Assembly: GCA_033398695.1 (NCBI GenBank)
Contig: CM065818.1
Location: 35,736,001 to 35,800,000, forward strand
DNA length: 64,000 bases
Reading direction: 5' to 3'
Origin: Orobanche coerulescens
Taxonomy: Eukaryota > Streptophyta > Magnoliopsida > Lamiales > Orobanchaceae
Below, piece by piece: positions 11,975 through 22,998 of this stretch. The stretch's first letter is position 1; every line of letters starts with the position of its first letter. The translations under genes were made by a program, and so were the position numbers. Under the pieces are notes generated by a model. The model was given only the letters and a program-made list of their open reading frames with translations. It searched no databases and was not told where the DNA came from.

Positions 11975-12155
11975 AATGCTACATTTACTCATTTTTACAC
12001 ATTTGTATACACACTAACTAATAATAGATGGAAAAGTGCATCTTGTAAAACTTGTGTACATACAATTTTGCTTTTCCATCCATTCATTTTACTTTTCCAT
12101 CCCTAATTAGTTAGTGTGTACACTTATGTGTACAAAAGAGTGTACATATAGCATT
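11975..12155. mobile_element. MITE, 181 bp, with ~60-bp imperfect terminal inverted repeats
   Basis: Left end AATGCTACATTTACTC and right end, read in reverse complement, AATGCTATATGTACACTC. The arms share ACACACTAACTAAT and GATGGAAAAG further in. It has no coding capacity and interrupts the TG microsatellite, with TTGTTTGTG on both sides. The superfamily is unclear because the target duplication is ambiguous. Confidence 0.7.
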
Positions 12156-12191
12156 TTTGATTGTTTGTGTGGCAGTATGTGTAATGTAGTT

Positions 12192-12452
12192 TTACGTGTT
12201 ATTTTCTTCTTGTTTGTCAAGTTTTCCCAAGTACGTACTTAACTTCAATTTGTGTTCATATTTGATCTTTCCCCGTACTGGATCAATGTCAATAGGTAAA
12301 TTTTTTCCGTCAACACGGCGTTTCGACATACTTCTACATCGCGTGGGATTTCTTGATGTAGAAGTACTACGTGTATGAGCATCGGGAGACCGGGAGGAAT
12401 GAGGAGAACGAGCGGGAGGAGGAGTGTGAGGGGAACGAGAAGGAGACGCCAT
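12192..12452 (-). CDS. short CACTA-associated coding fragment
   Basis: An 86-codon ORF with a Ser/Pro/His-rich N-terminus, then TSRNPTRCRSMSKRRVDGK and KLKLSTYLGKLDKQ. The second half resembles the region before the transposase_24-type domain of plant En/Spm-linked proteins, where a GPT-like motif is followed by a basic patch and 'SxYLGxL'. It lies within the presumed CACTA element, with the terminus downstream on the same strand. It is too short to encode an active transposase. It may be a first exon or a remnant. Confidence 0.4.
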   Translation of the reverse strand: MASPSRSPHTPPPARSPHSSRSPDAHTRSTSTSRNPTRCRSMSKRRVDGKNLPIDIDPVRGKIKYEHKLKLSTYLGKLDKQEENNT

Positions 12453-12479
12453 GTGCCTGAATTAACAAATAAATTTAAT

Positions 12480-12593
12480 CATCAACCACAATATACACTG
12501 CATACATAAAACATACACACACTGCACACACACTGCACACACACACACTACACACACTGCACTCTGCACACTCACACAGACTGCACACACTCA

Positions 12594-12637
<44 letters not shown>

Positions 12638-12996
12638 TCTCACACACAATGCACTCTCAAACACACATTGCACTCTCACACACACACACTGCACTCTGCA
12701 CTCTCACACACTGCACACACACATACACTACACACACTGCACTCTCACACATAATGCACTCTCAAACACACACTGCACTCTCTCTCACACACACACACTG
12801 CACTCTGCACTCTCACACACACTGCACACAATCACACACATTGCACACATACATACACTACACACACTGCACTCTCACACACACAGCACTCTCTCTCTCA
12901 CACACACACAACACTTTGCACTCTCACACACACACCGCACTCTGCACTCTCTCACACACACACTAGACATACTGCACACACACATTGCACTCTCTC
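12480..12996. repeat. CA-rich microsatellite with CTGCACTCTCACACA units
   Basis: Irregular (CA)n with recurring CACTGCACTCT. It abuts gypsy C directly: the first gypsy-homologous bases are TTACACAGTTG at about 12998. Its strand sense is opposite to the TG tract at 11640-11970. Confidence 0.9.
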
Positions 12997-15031
12997 TCTT
13001 ACACAGTTGCTCTAGAAACCCAAGAATTTCGTCTGGAATGACGAGAGGCAGTCGAGTTTTGGGGAGCTGAAGAGGCGCTTGACTTCAGCCCCAATTTTAG
13101 CGTTGTCGTGTGGCAACGAGGGTTTTGCCATCTATAGCGATGCTTCGGGTCAGGGTCTTGGGTTTGTGTTGATGCAACACAACAAGACTATTGCATATGC
13201 GTCGAGATAGTTGAGGCCGTATGTGCTTAACTACCCTACTCACGATTTGGAGTTGGCTGCAGTTGTTTTCGCTCTCAAGATTTGGCGTCACTATATTTTT
13301 GGCTTTACATGTCAGATTTTTACCGATCATAAAAGTCTGAAGTACATATTCACTCAGAGGGAGTTGAATATGAGGTAGAGGAGGTGGTTGGAGTTGATTA
13401 AGGATTATAACCTTGAGATCCTTTATCATCCGGGCAAGGCGAACATCGTGGCGGATGCCTTGAGTCAGAAACCAGTTGCATTGCGGATGCTTGAGATCCT
13501 TATGTCTCGATCTGAGCTTCAGCGGGATTTGATCGAGTTGAGTGTGGAGATTTTGTTGCCAGGAGCTGTCGGGCAGCTTTGCACTTTGGAGGTTTCATCG
13601 TCGTTGATCGATGAAATTAAACTAAATCAGTTGAAGGATCCAATCATTGCTCAAATCCGAGAGAATATTCTTAAGGGAAAGTCTCCTGGGTTTGTGATTC
13701 ACGAGGATGGTGTGTTGAGATTTCAGAGTTGGCTTTGTGTACCGAACGACTTGGAATTGAGGCAGAGTATTTTGCGTGAGGCCCATGCTACGCCTTACTC
13801 AGTTCATTCTGGTTCGAGTAAGATGTACAAGGACCTAAGGAGGAACTTTTGGTGGAACGACATGAAGGAGGAGGTCGCACAGTTTGTAGCGAGATGTTTG
13901 ACTAGTCAGCAGGTCAAAATCGAGCATCAGCGAACGGATGGGTTATTGCAGTTGCTTCCCGTTCCGGAATGGAAATGGGAAGATATTTCGATGGACTTCG
14001 TCACGAGCTTGCCGAGATCGAAGTCTAGTATGAATATGGTTTGGGTGATTGTGGATCGTCTGACCAAGTTGGCACACTTTCTGGGCATCAAGGATACTTG
14101 GGGTCCGGAGAAGTTAGCTCGTGTGTTTATTGCGCAGATTGTGAGGCTTCACGGTACTCCGAAGTCTATTGTTTCGGATCGTGATGGCCGTTTTATATCG
14201 CACTTTTGGCAGGCAGTACATAAGGCATTGGGCACTCATTTGCGTCTGAGTACTTATTTTCATCCTTAGTCAGATAGGCATTCGGAACGCACTATCCAGA
14301 CGGTTGAGGATATGTTGCGTGTTTGTGCTCTCGATTGGAGCAGTGATTGGGAGGAGCATTTGCCGTTGATCGAATTTACGTACAACAATAGTTGGCACGC
14401 GTCGATTCGAATGGCACCGTATGAGGCGCCTTATGGGCGGCGATGTCGATCTCCGATTTGCTAGGACGAGGCGTCCGATTTGGTTGGGTTCGAACCAGAT
14501 ATTGCTATGGGGACGAGGCGGAAGGTGGAATTGATTCGGGAGTGGATGTTGACTGCTCAGAGTCGACAGAAGTCATATGTTGACGTCCGTTGTCGACCTT
14601 TGGAATTCGAGATGGGAGACCATGTTTTGCTAAAGGTGTCGCCTACGAGGGAAGTTTTCTGCTTCGGGAAGAAGGGAAAGTTGAGTCCGAGATTTATTGA
14701 GCCCTTTGAGATACTCGGGAGAGTCGGTGAGTTGGCATACCGTTTGGCATTGCCTCCGGCCTTGAGTCACGTTCATAGCGTTTCCATGTTTCCCAGCTGA
14801 GGAAATATGTTCCGGATCCTAGCACTCATCGACTATGGTGAGATTGATGTCGCCGAGGATATTACCTTCGAGGAGCGCCCCTTGAAGATTTTAGAGTACC
14901 GTGAGAAGCAACTGAGGCATAAGACCATTCCTTTGGTCAAAGTGCAGTGGTCGAGGCATGGTGTCGAGGAGGCAACTTGGGAAACCGAGGATAGCATGCG
15001 TGCTAGGTACCCCGAGTTGTTTGTTTCTTAA
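12997..15031 (+). pseudogene. gypsy pol fragment: RNase H, integrase, chromodomain (element C)
   Basis: Reads FVWNDERQSSFGELKRRL (RT end), FAIYSDASGQGLG (RNase H with catalytic Asp), YHPGKANIVADALSQK, then the integrase zinc finger (HATPYSVHSGSSKMYKDL...). The second Cys of the usual CLTC is Ser (CLTSQQ). The integrase core includes SMDFVTSLPRSKS and SDRDGRF. Then come GDHVLLKVSP and a chromodomain-like tail VKVQWSRHGVEEATWE ending RYPELFVS. In-frame TAG stops lie near 13208, 13376, 14267 and 14463, and a frame slip lies near 14795. It is not functional. The chromodomain normally guides insertion into heterochromatin. Confidence 0.92.
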
Positions 15032-15599
15032 GTTTCGGGACGAAACATATTTTTAGAGGGGTAGAATGTAATATCCGCATTTTTTCTTTTTCGGTATTTT
15101 CATTTTTGGTGTATTTTTCGTTTTTAGCGACTCGCTTGTAACCGTATTGATATCTCAAGAATATTTAATATTGGACTTTTTGTCATCCGAGCTTGTTCCA
15201 GACTTGTTTTTACTCAATTCCGTGTTTAATGTCATTTTCGTCGCTATTTCGTTCGATTCTCGTAACCGTTGTTCGGAACCACCGTTTCGGGGTTGCCGGA
15301 GGTCCGTCTCATGTTGTTATGCATTTTGTGAGCTTTCGTTTGTTGATTCGATCATGTATCGTGTGTTTCGGATGTTTTGGGCCATTTTGTAATTTCCCTA
15401 AGTTTTGGGGTGATTACTAACGTTGTAGTTTTCCGTACCCTCGGGTAGCCGGAATCGTGTCTTCTTTTAGTGCTTTGGTTCTGACTCAATCTTGTTGTTC
15501 GTATGTCTTCTTCGGTCCATTGTTTGGTGTCGGATGCATGTTGTTTTCATCCGAGATGGAATTTGCTGTTTTCCATCCTTGAGTGCTATCTATGCTGCT

Positions 15600-15985
15600 G
15601 TCTGCACTCGATAGCGCACGCTACTGTTGTTGTGTAGCGCACGCTATCATTGTTTTGTAGCGCACGCTGCGACCGTTTAGTAGCACGCGCTAATGGCTCG
15701 AACACAGCAGTGACAGTGGGTTGTTTCTGCTCTCTCCTCTCTGGACGAGTAGCTTACGCTACATTTGTATATTAGCGCACGCTACGATTTGGACTTAGCG
15801 CACGCTGGGTGACCGGTAGCGCACACTAACTCGATTGTCCAGACTGGGCAGAATGTTTCTGAACTCGGTTTGGTGTCCAGGTAGCGCACGCTATGGCCCG
15901 ATAGCGCGCGCTATCGAGGGGCCATTAGCGCACGCTAACGGGCCAGAACTGTAGGTTCTGGACTGGCTTTTGGATGGGTAGTGCA
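15600..15985 (+). promoter_or_regulatory. U3 palindrome cluster, TAGCGCACGCTA type (element C LTR)
   Basis: About a dozen exact or near copies of the near-palindrome TAGCGCACGCTA between 15608 and 15985, ending just before the TATA box at 16003. A regulatory role (transcription-factor sites or a silencing target) is inference from position. Confidence 0.6.
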
Positions 15986-15991
15986 CGTTAC

Positions 15992-16021
15992 AACTCCCTG
16001 GTTATAAAAAACCAGGGAGTT
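15992..16021 (+). promoter_or_regulatory. TATA box inside a perfect hairpin (element C LTR)
   Basis: A 12-bp perfect inverted repeat (AACTCCCTGGTT and its complement AACCAGGGAGTT) encloses the six-base loop ATAAAA, so the TATA box overlaps the loop. The F LTR has the equivalent at 39384-39403 with paired base changes. Confidence 0.7.
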
Positions 16022-16613
16022 GACCCAGATTCTTCATTTCTTCATTTCTCATTCTCTTTCCGATACGAGGCAATTCTTGGGCGATTTTCGAGCGATTCGA
16101 AGTCTTGTAACTTCATGCTATCATTTTCCTTGAGATCTTGGTGTAGATTAAGAACACCAACACTTGTTCTTCAATCTTAATCCAAGCTAATCTCCTAGAA
16201 CCCTATTTTGGGAAATTTGGGGGTTTTTGAGTTTTCGTCCGGTTTGTTCCGTATTGTTGATTAATCAATTATGTATATGATTAATCTTGGTAGTATTCTT
16301 GTTTTCCCTACGAGTTCATGGTAAGTTTCGTGATATTTGTGGAATCGAGAGGGTTCGGTTGCGATCAGTCCTCGTCATTGTTTTATACGAACTTACATGA
16401 ATAGTAGGTGGGGTTTCGGGTGTCTTCCGTTATTGTTATTCTTGTCGAATTGGTTGTGATGGTGTTTGCCGAATCGTCTAGGTTCGTTGTGTCTAATTTC
16501 TCGCAACCGCGATTGTTCCTTCCGTCTTTTCGTTGTAATATCGAGGCAAGTACTCTTATGAACTTACACTCTTAGCATGGTAGTATTGCATGAGTAATGT
16601 GTGTGTGTATGCT

Positions 16614-16750
16614 CACTACGGGTTAGATCCGACGGGATCTTGGTAGGGGTCCACAGAGGCATGGATCGACGAGCTTTGTTTTTAACCACTACGGGTTAGA
16701 TCCGACGGGGTCTGGTAGGGGTACATAGAGACGTCGATCGACGATTAATT
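16614..16750 (+). repeat. 73-bp tandem repeat in gypsy LTR, two copies
   Basis: CACTACGGGTTAGATCCGAC starts at 16614 and 16687. The same duplicated unit appears in reverse orientation in the F LTR (38655-38780) and in its remnant (47275-47383). Confidence 0.85.
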
Positions 16751-17323
16751 GTAGTGCATTTTATAAATGTGTTTTGGGTTATGGCATTTTCGGAAATGTG
16801 TGTTTCAAACTGATGTTTCTCATTTGCATGCTTTGACTATATGTGTAAGGTGTAAGTTGTTCATTTGGTTACTTGTACTAGCGTAATTGCTAACCCCTTT
16901 GGGGACTCATTTGGGGGAAATCCTTGTTATGAATTTCAGGTCATGTTCAGCCGGACGATCGGGCACTGGGGCAGTACGAGGATGCTGGCTAGGGTTGATG
17001 ACATGTGCAATTGAGTCTCTTTATTTCCATTGCCCTTTTAATGCGGATTGTTTCTTTAAACTTGTGAACTTATAGAACGTACTCGCGAGTACTTAGGTAT
17101 TTCTAGTGGGATTATGGTTTGTATTATTATATGTTATTTATGATCGTCAGTGATGTTTGTTTTGCCGGTTATACCGGGCGTTTCATTTATTTTTATTCTG
17201 GTGATGTGTGTTTTCTCGCTAACCAAGATAGTTAGACGAGCGGTATTTCTTAATTATCCCGGTCGGTCCCATGTAGGGATCCACGACGCTGTAATATTCC
17301 CTGAATATCTTGGGGGTGTTACA

Positions 17324-17487
17324 CATTTATTGTTAATTATATACATGCTGTTAATCAGAGTCTGAACGAGTCAAGTGTTCCCCTGGTAACATGAATTATT
17401 TACTTGGGAGGGGCCATAATACTCTAGCCTGAAATGTTGGAATCTAAGTCATCGTTATCCCGAAAATCTGCTGTCAAATGTAGAACA
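17324..17487. other. unassigned 164-bp spacer between gypsy C and copia E
   Basis: No ORF, repeat or LTR end recognised. It may be host DNA or part of an older element. Its last five bases, GAACA, are the left target duplication candidate of copia E. Confidence 0.3.
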
Positions 17488-18552
17488 TGTTGAAACAATA
17501 TTTTTAATAAACATATTTTGATGATGTTTACTTGAACAAAATAAATCAAGCATATTTTACATAACTAACGTACGTAATATAAACTTCATAATGTACGCAA
17601 TATAATCTTCATAACGTACGTAATATTATCTTCATAACATACGTAACACTCACATTTAGATTCAGTATTTGAAATGCAGGTAACGTACGTAATATCTACT
17701 ATATAACGTACGTAATATTTGAAATTTGTACCATTGCAAGGACACAACAAAGTTGTCATCGACCGTTGCCATAAAGTCATCTGATCCAATGGATATGAAG
17801 ACCAAGCATAACGTACGTAATGCATGGAAGCATAACGTACGTAACAGTGAAGATAGAAGCTACTGCCCATTTTCCAGTGCATCTTTACGGCCGTTACATA
17901 AAGGATGTAACGTACGTCATAGGGCTTACGTACGTAACAGAGGTTACCTAACGTACATAATGCAGGCCTACTATTCTAACAGGTAAATGGCCTTCAAGTG
18001 CTATAAATAGAGATGCTTCAAGATGTTGAAGACACACAAGTACTATCAAGCGTACATACTTTCATCTGAGCTTACCAAACAAATCATTCCGAGATATGGA
18101 CATTCTATATTTGATACGAGAAGAATTGTTCTACATTTCTATATACACATTCTTATATCTCTATGAGAAACTGTACTATAAGGCGAGTAACTGTACTCGC
18201 AACCATCATTATATTTGTGAGAGTTTATCTTGTACTCGTAAAGCAAGATAGTAAGGTTAGTCTTGAGCCAGGAAATCAAGCAACTGGAGTTTAGCACTAA
18301 GCTCGAAAGTGCTGTTGTAATAGAGTTGGCACTAAACTACAAAGTGCATTCAGTATTGAAGAAAAGTGCTAGTCGATACACTAGGTAGGGGACGTAGGCT
18401 TCGTTAATAGCCGAATCTCTTGAACAATTTCTTGTGTCATTTCTTTTCCGCTCTTTGTTTATTACTCCGATTATCTGCTTCCGCACAAAAAGAGTTCAAA
18501 ACTCTAATCCGCACTATTCAACCCCTTTTATAGTGGTGGTACCAATCTAACA
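17488..18552 (+). repeat. 5' LTR of copia E (1065 bp)
   Basis: Begins TGTTGAAACAATATT and ends GGTACCAATCTAACA immediately before the primer site. TATA box GCTATAAATAGAG near 18000. The start is inferred from the TG...CA ends and homology to the D LTR start (TGTTGGAACATA), because the partner LTR is outside the window. Confidence 0.8.
17568..17960 (+). promoter_or_regulatory. U3 palindrome cluster, AACGTACGTAAT type (element E LTR)
   Basis: About eleven exact or one-off copies of TAACGTACGTAAT between 17568 and 17960, ending ~40 bp before the TATA box at 18002. TACGTA is the A-box core recognised by plant bZIP factors (known); binding here is inference. Confidence 0.6.
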
Positions 18553-18554
18553 AT

Positions 18555-18568
18555 TGGTATCGGAGCGG
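18555..18568 (+). other. primer binding site of copia E
   Basis: TGGTATCGGAGCGG two bases after the LTR end matches the 3' end of initiator tRNA-Met as used by most plant copia elements. Confidence 0.85.
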
Positions 18569-18614
18569 TCTCTTTTTCATCGGTCTAACACCCGCTAGAG
18601 AAAAAGATCCAGAT

Positions 18615-19580
18615 ATGGCATACATTCATTCTTCTCTTGAAGGTAATGCTCTCAATCACCCTCCCTTCTTCGATGGTTCAAGCTTTGTGACGTGGAAGAA
18701 GAAAATGTCTATCTTCATCCGAGCCCATGATATTGAAATTTGGAAGGTCTCTTGGACCTACTATTCCAAAGAAGACTGATGGCTTGCTCAAAAGTTTTGA
18801 AGAGTATGATGATAACGACTGGAAGAATGATCATTTCAATTGTAAAGCTACTCAGATGCTTTACTGTGCTCTTAATCCTGAAGATCACAACAGAATCGAT
18901 TCATGCGAGACGGCCAAAGAAATTTGGAAGATGCTCGAGATTACTCACGAATGTACGAGTCAAGACAAAAATTAATATGCTTCTTCACGATTCTGAACTT
19001 TTCAATATGAAAGAAGAAGAAAGCGCTACTACAATGCTTGACCATTTCTCGGCTATCACAAATGGGCTAGCCTCATTTGGCAAACCTATCTCAAGTAGTG
19101 ATAAAGCTAAAAAAATCATAAGATCACTACCAAGATAATGGGATGCGACTGTTACGGCTATCATGGAGTCGAAAGATCTAAACACCATGGAATTCAGTGC
19201 TCTCATTGGATCCCTTTATCAACTATGAGATTGTAATTAAATCTCGGAATTCGAAACCAAAGCCCAAAGAAAGAGAAAGGCCAATCGTTTACAAAGCCAA
19301 AGAGGATAGTGATCCAGAAGTTTAGCTGATCAAGGATGAGGATGAAGAAACGGCTTTCTATGCTAAAAATATAAAGAAATTCAAAAATCTCTTACAAATG
19401 CGCCGGAGAGATATCAAACAGGAACCGAGGGATGAATCCAAAAAGAATCACTTCCCAAAAAATAAAGAGTTCGACAATACTTTTCGAAGATGCAACGTCC
19501 CAGGTCATTTTGCTAAAGATTGTCGTGCTGCTGTGCCTATGAGTTCATCAAAACCACCTCATGAAAATTCAAAAAGAAAG
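18615..19580 (+). pseudogene. copia gag, N-terminal part (element E)
   Basis: Capsid-type protein of the UBN2/Retrotran_gag family. Start ATG at 18615 (MAYIHSSLEGNALNHPPFF). Landmarks are WKKKMSIFIRAHDIEIWK, DDNDWKNDHFNCKATQ, ALNPEDHNRIDSCETAKEIW and the zinc knuckle RRCNVPGHFAKDC. The first knuckle Cys, present in element D (CRQCGKPGHFAKHC), is Phe here. There are frameshifts near 18745, 18975 and 19215, and stops including LPR-TAA near 19136. Gypsy F cuts it after NSKRK. Confidence 0.9.
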
Positions 19581-19752
19581 TGTAACACTCCCAAGATATT
19601 CAGGGTATATTATACCGTCGTGGACCCCTATATGGGACCCACCAGGCTAATTAAGAAAATACCACTCGTCTAACTATCTCAGTTAGCGAGAGAACACACA
19701 TTACCAGGACGAAAATAAATGAAACGCCCGGTATAACCGGCAAACCAGACAT
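19581..19752 (-). repeat. 3' LTR of gypsy F, distal (U5) piece
   Basis: Plus-strand start TGTAACACTCCCAAGATATT is the reverse of the LTR end in C (AATATCTTGGGGGTGTTACA). It is cut at 19752 by element H, whose GACAT duplication occupies 19748-19752. Confidence 0.9.
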
Positions 19753-21337
19753 TGACACGTTTTTAGTGTAACTATCGCAAGTGCACGATATCGTATCAAG
19801 TAGTAAAGTGGACTTTTTGAGTCCGGTTTATCGATCCCACAAGGAAGTTTGGTTATAATTTGAATTATACACTATTAGTCTATTTTTATAGATACTATGA
19901 TAAGTGAAACACACAATTAAAAAGTTTGGTTTAATATTTGCAAAGAAAATGCAATAATAGTTCTAATATTATAAGGAAATAAAAAGATAGCAATAATAAT
20001 AGATTGATTAACGATAAAATGAAATAGTTGGGATTACAAACTTAGTTCGTCATTAGTTATAAAAGATGTATTGGAGATCATAAGATGAATTTACTTATTA
20101 TGTTGTGTAGATTCGATTTTCCTTAAAAAGACGGTTTTACTTTCGAACTATAAAACGCCCCTTACATATTGAATCAATCCACTATATTTCTATGTTGATT
20201 GGCTTCAATACATAGCATTAGGATTTATGAAAATAACTCAAAGAATCATCTAAGGGCTAGGGGTATATTTCTATCCCCTAGAACAACTTAGAGTGAAGAT
20301 CATTTGATCTAATCAAACATATTTTCTTTCGAAACATATGAAGACCATAAATAGCGTCATTTATTGGCCAAATAAATAAAGATTGTTAAAACAATGAAAA
20401 TCACACACAATAATAAGTAATTCATAATAGATCTTTTATACAAACATCAACAACATAACTAACCTTGTTTATAATCCCAACTAAAGGTTACTTAACCCAT
20501 GAAGGGTTTATTACACATGTTACAAGCTTGTGTGGTCATTATTAGTTGAATCAAGAGAAAGAATTGATCCTAACTCCCTTAGTAGATAAGTGAGATAGAA
20601 GCAATAAACTCTCTGAACAACATATGTTATACCACACTTACAAAGATCACTCAAGAACACAAGTGTGTTCTTCACACAAAAAGAAAAGTTTACAAAAAAT
20701 GGAAAATTATAAGATGAATGATGAATGATGAAGGATCTAAGGGGTCTATTTATACACCTAAAGTCATCTAATAGCTCCAAAACTCCAGCATTATTACATT
20801 ATATTGGATCAATGTCAGCCATCCCCTCAATAATACACAAAAAGTATAAAAAATTAGACAAATCATAGCAATCTGTCAAGAGTTACGGCCGTAACATTCA
20901 GGAGTTACGGCCGTAACTAGGGTGACTTACGGCCGTAACTCCTGAATGTTACGGTCGTAATGCGTAACCTTCGTAAATTTGCTCATTTGAAGCTTTGATA
21001 GTTACGTTTTAGCGAAATTTCTCAGACTTTGCGTTTTTGCCCCAGATCTTCTTCGGATGATAACTTTTGATATATAACTCTGCTTTTGAATCCGGAAAGA
21101 CTGCCGAATTCGTCTCGGAAAGCCCTACAACATGAATATATCAAAATTCAATAAAGAGAATATTTATTAAACATGTTGTTTCTTGAGTAATTCAGTTATT
21201 TAATCCGATCATCATCCGATAAAAATAAAATTATTAAAACTAATAAATTAAAAGCAAAAAACGAGTAGACTAGCTCAATTATGGGTGAATTTTATCGATA
21301 CAAACCATGGATAAGTGTACAAAACTGAAAATTATCA
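19753..21337 (-). repeat. 3' LTR of element H (1585 bp)
   Basis: Near-identical to 36654-38236. It is followed (minus-strand upstream) by the polypurine tract at 21338-21355. Confidence 0.95.
20881..20961 (-). promoter_or_regulatory. large inverted repeat of ACGGCCGT palindromes in the H 3' LTR
   Basis: Four TTACGGCCGTAAC motifs are arranged as two ~35-bp arms around the spacer CTAGGGTGAC. The last motif carries GGTCG instead of GGCCG. On the minus strand it lies upstream of a TATA box (GTATAAATAG, about 20740-20760). Confidence 0.75.
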
Positions 21338-22998
21338 CACCCCCAAACTTGAATTCTTGCTAGCCCCGAGCAAGACTCTTTATTATTCACACTCCAAAAA
21401 TAAAAATAAAAATAAAACAAAAATAAGAAAATTAATACACACATAAATTAAAATATAAAAAGAGAAAAGGAGATCAAAATGCCATTAATACACAACAACC
21501 AGCTTTATACAGTAGATAGAAATGAATCAAGATTCAAAATAAATCTACTAATGTTTTTGAAGTTAAAACACGGTTTTTATTTTGTAATTCCAAAATCAAG
21601 GTTTTCCCCCCAAAAGGTTGATTATTTCTTTCCACTCGTGATACACACGACTCCCTTTAATGGTTGCTCTCGATCACTCGTTTATTTTTCGACTCAATAT
21701 GAAGAAGAATTTTATTGGCATCATCAAATATTGTGATTTTCACAAAATTGAGTGTATTGAAATTCAGCTGCAAATTAATTCAAATCTGCCCATAAACTAC
21801 ATCCCTTTTAGTGATAGCTTTCACACCGTTATTTGCTAACTTGTAGCTCTTTTCACTAACATAATTTCTATCTCATTATTTTTTTTTCGACTAAAAAGGT
21901 GATAACTTTCACACCGTTATTGCTAACGTGTAGCTCTTTTCACCAATTTTTATGAGACGGCAGCTACGCACCAACAATGGTTAGTCCTTTATTTTTCACA
22001 AAATTTAAGACTTCCAAAATTAGGCAGCTGTTGCTGCTCAATACTTCTCCTTTTCGTCATTTTTTTTAGGTGATAGCTTTCACACCGTTATTTGCTAACG
22101 TGTAGCTCTTTTCACCAATGACTCCTTTGCATTTTTTTTAGGGAATAGAATTTTTGCAGAAAATCATTTCTTAGTTTAAGCATGAAAAATCAAAAACTCC
22201 ACAAATTAAGTAAATTTCAGTTCTATTTTTCATCAACCAACTGATTCTTCTTTTCTCAAGGTAACGAATGACTCGATTTTATATGATAACTACAAGGCTT
22301 GGAAAGAGAGATTAAGGCTCACAAATTTTTGGAATATACAATTTTTTACCGGTTAAAACGATTTTAGAAGCTTGTATATAGCTAATTTATTGGTGTTATG
22401 GCCAGATCTAGAAATCTCACAAATCAAAATACTATATATATATATATATTAAAAAAATAAAAAATTAAGGTAAATAACCGCAAAGTAATCAAAACACACC
22501 AAAATAATAAAACAAACCACCCCCAAACTTGAAAATAAAACTGTCCTCAGTTTTTAAAAATAAAATAAAATAAAAAGCAATGCAGAAAAGCAGAATACTC
22601 CCTGTTAAGAAAGTTGATGTTTGAGCTAACGCCTTTTAGAATCTGCAAGAGAATAAATATACGAGGCACACAACAAAAGAAAATAAAATATACTCGTAAG
22701 TATAACACAATTTTTAAGATGCGCATCAAGAAAGTCCGAAGAGTCGCCTTACGCGCCATCAATGCTTTTATAAAAACACACAATAAAAATTACTGCAATA
22801 AAATAACAATACATAAATCGCGAATAGATGCGCGTCAAGAGATCAAGAAGAAACTCCTTAAGTTGCCACCATTTAGCACGATTATTACACACGCGAAAGT
22901 AAAAATACAAGAGGTCCGACATGGGTTATCAAAGGGAGAGGAATGAATCCACTTTTCGTTTTCTCACGGTAAAATCTTCTACCTGCAGACAATTTTAG
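21338..22998 (-). other. non-coding interior of element H with polypurine tract and three hairpins
   Basis: The polypurine tract (minus strand CAAGTTTGGGGGTG) is at 21338-21355. The rest is AT-rich with no coding evidence. Three copies of an imperfect ~46-nt hairpin (GTGATAGCTTTCACACCGTT ... AACGTGTAGCTCTTTTCAC) lie at 21811-21856, 21899-21944 and 22070-22116. A second CACCCCCAAACTTG stretch at 22508-22525 looks like a duplicated polypurine-type signal. Confidence 0.6.

Larger units (their letters stand above)
12997..17323 (+). mobile_element. Ty3/gypsy chromovirus element C, 5'-truncated
   Basis: Contains the end of reverse transcriptase, RNase H, integrase, chromodomain and a complete 3' LTR. 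The 5' LTR, gag, protease and most of RT are missing; the break joins the CA microsatellite. LTR and protein similarity show it is the same family as gypsy F. Confidence 0.93.
15067..17323 (+). repeat. 3' LTR of gypsy C (2257 bp)
   Basis: Begins TGTAATATCCGCATTTT directly after the polypurine tract TTTTAGAGGGGTAGAA and ends TCTTGGGGGTGTTACA. It aligns along most of its length with the LTRs of F. It contains a palindrome cluster, a TATA box in a hairpin, and a 73-bp tandem repeat (16614-16750). Confidence 0.93.

Noticed and set aside
11515..12017. ORFs rich in Cys/Val or His/Thr on both strands (also 12649-12966)
   Set aside because: Translation of TG/CA microsatellites.
22614..22946. 110-codon basic ORF on the plus strand in element H
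   Set aside because: Antisense to the element, AT-rich, no recognised motif; overlaps the region downstream of the LOG pseudogene.
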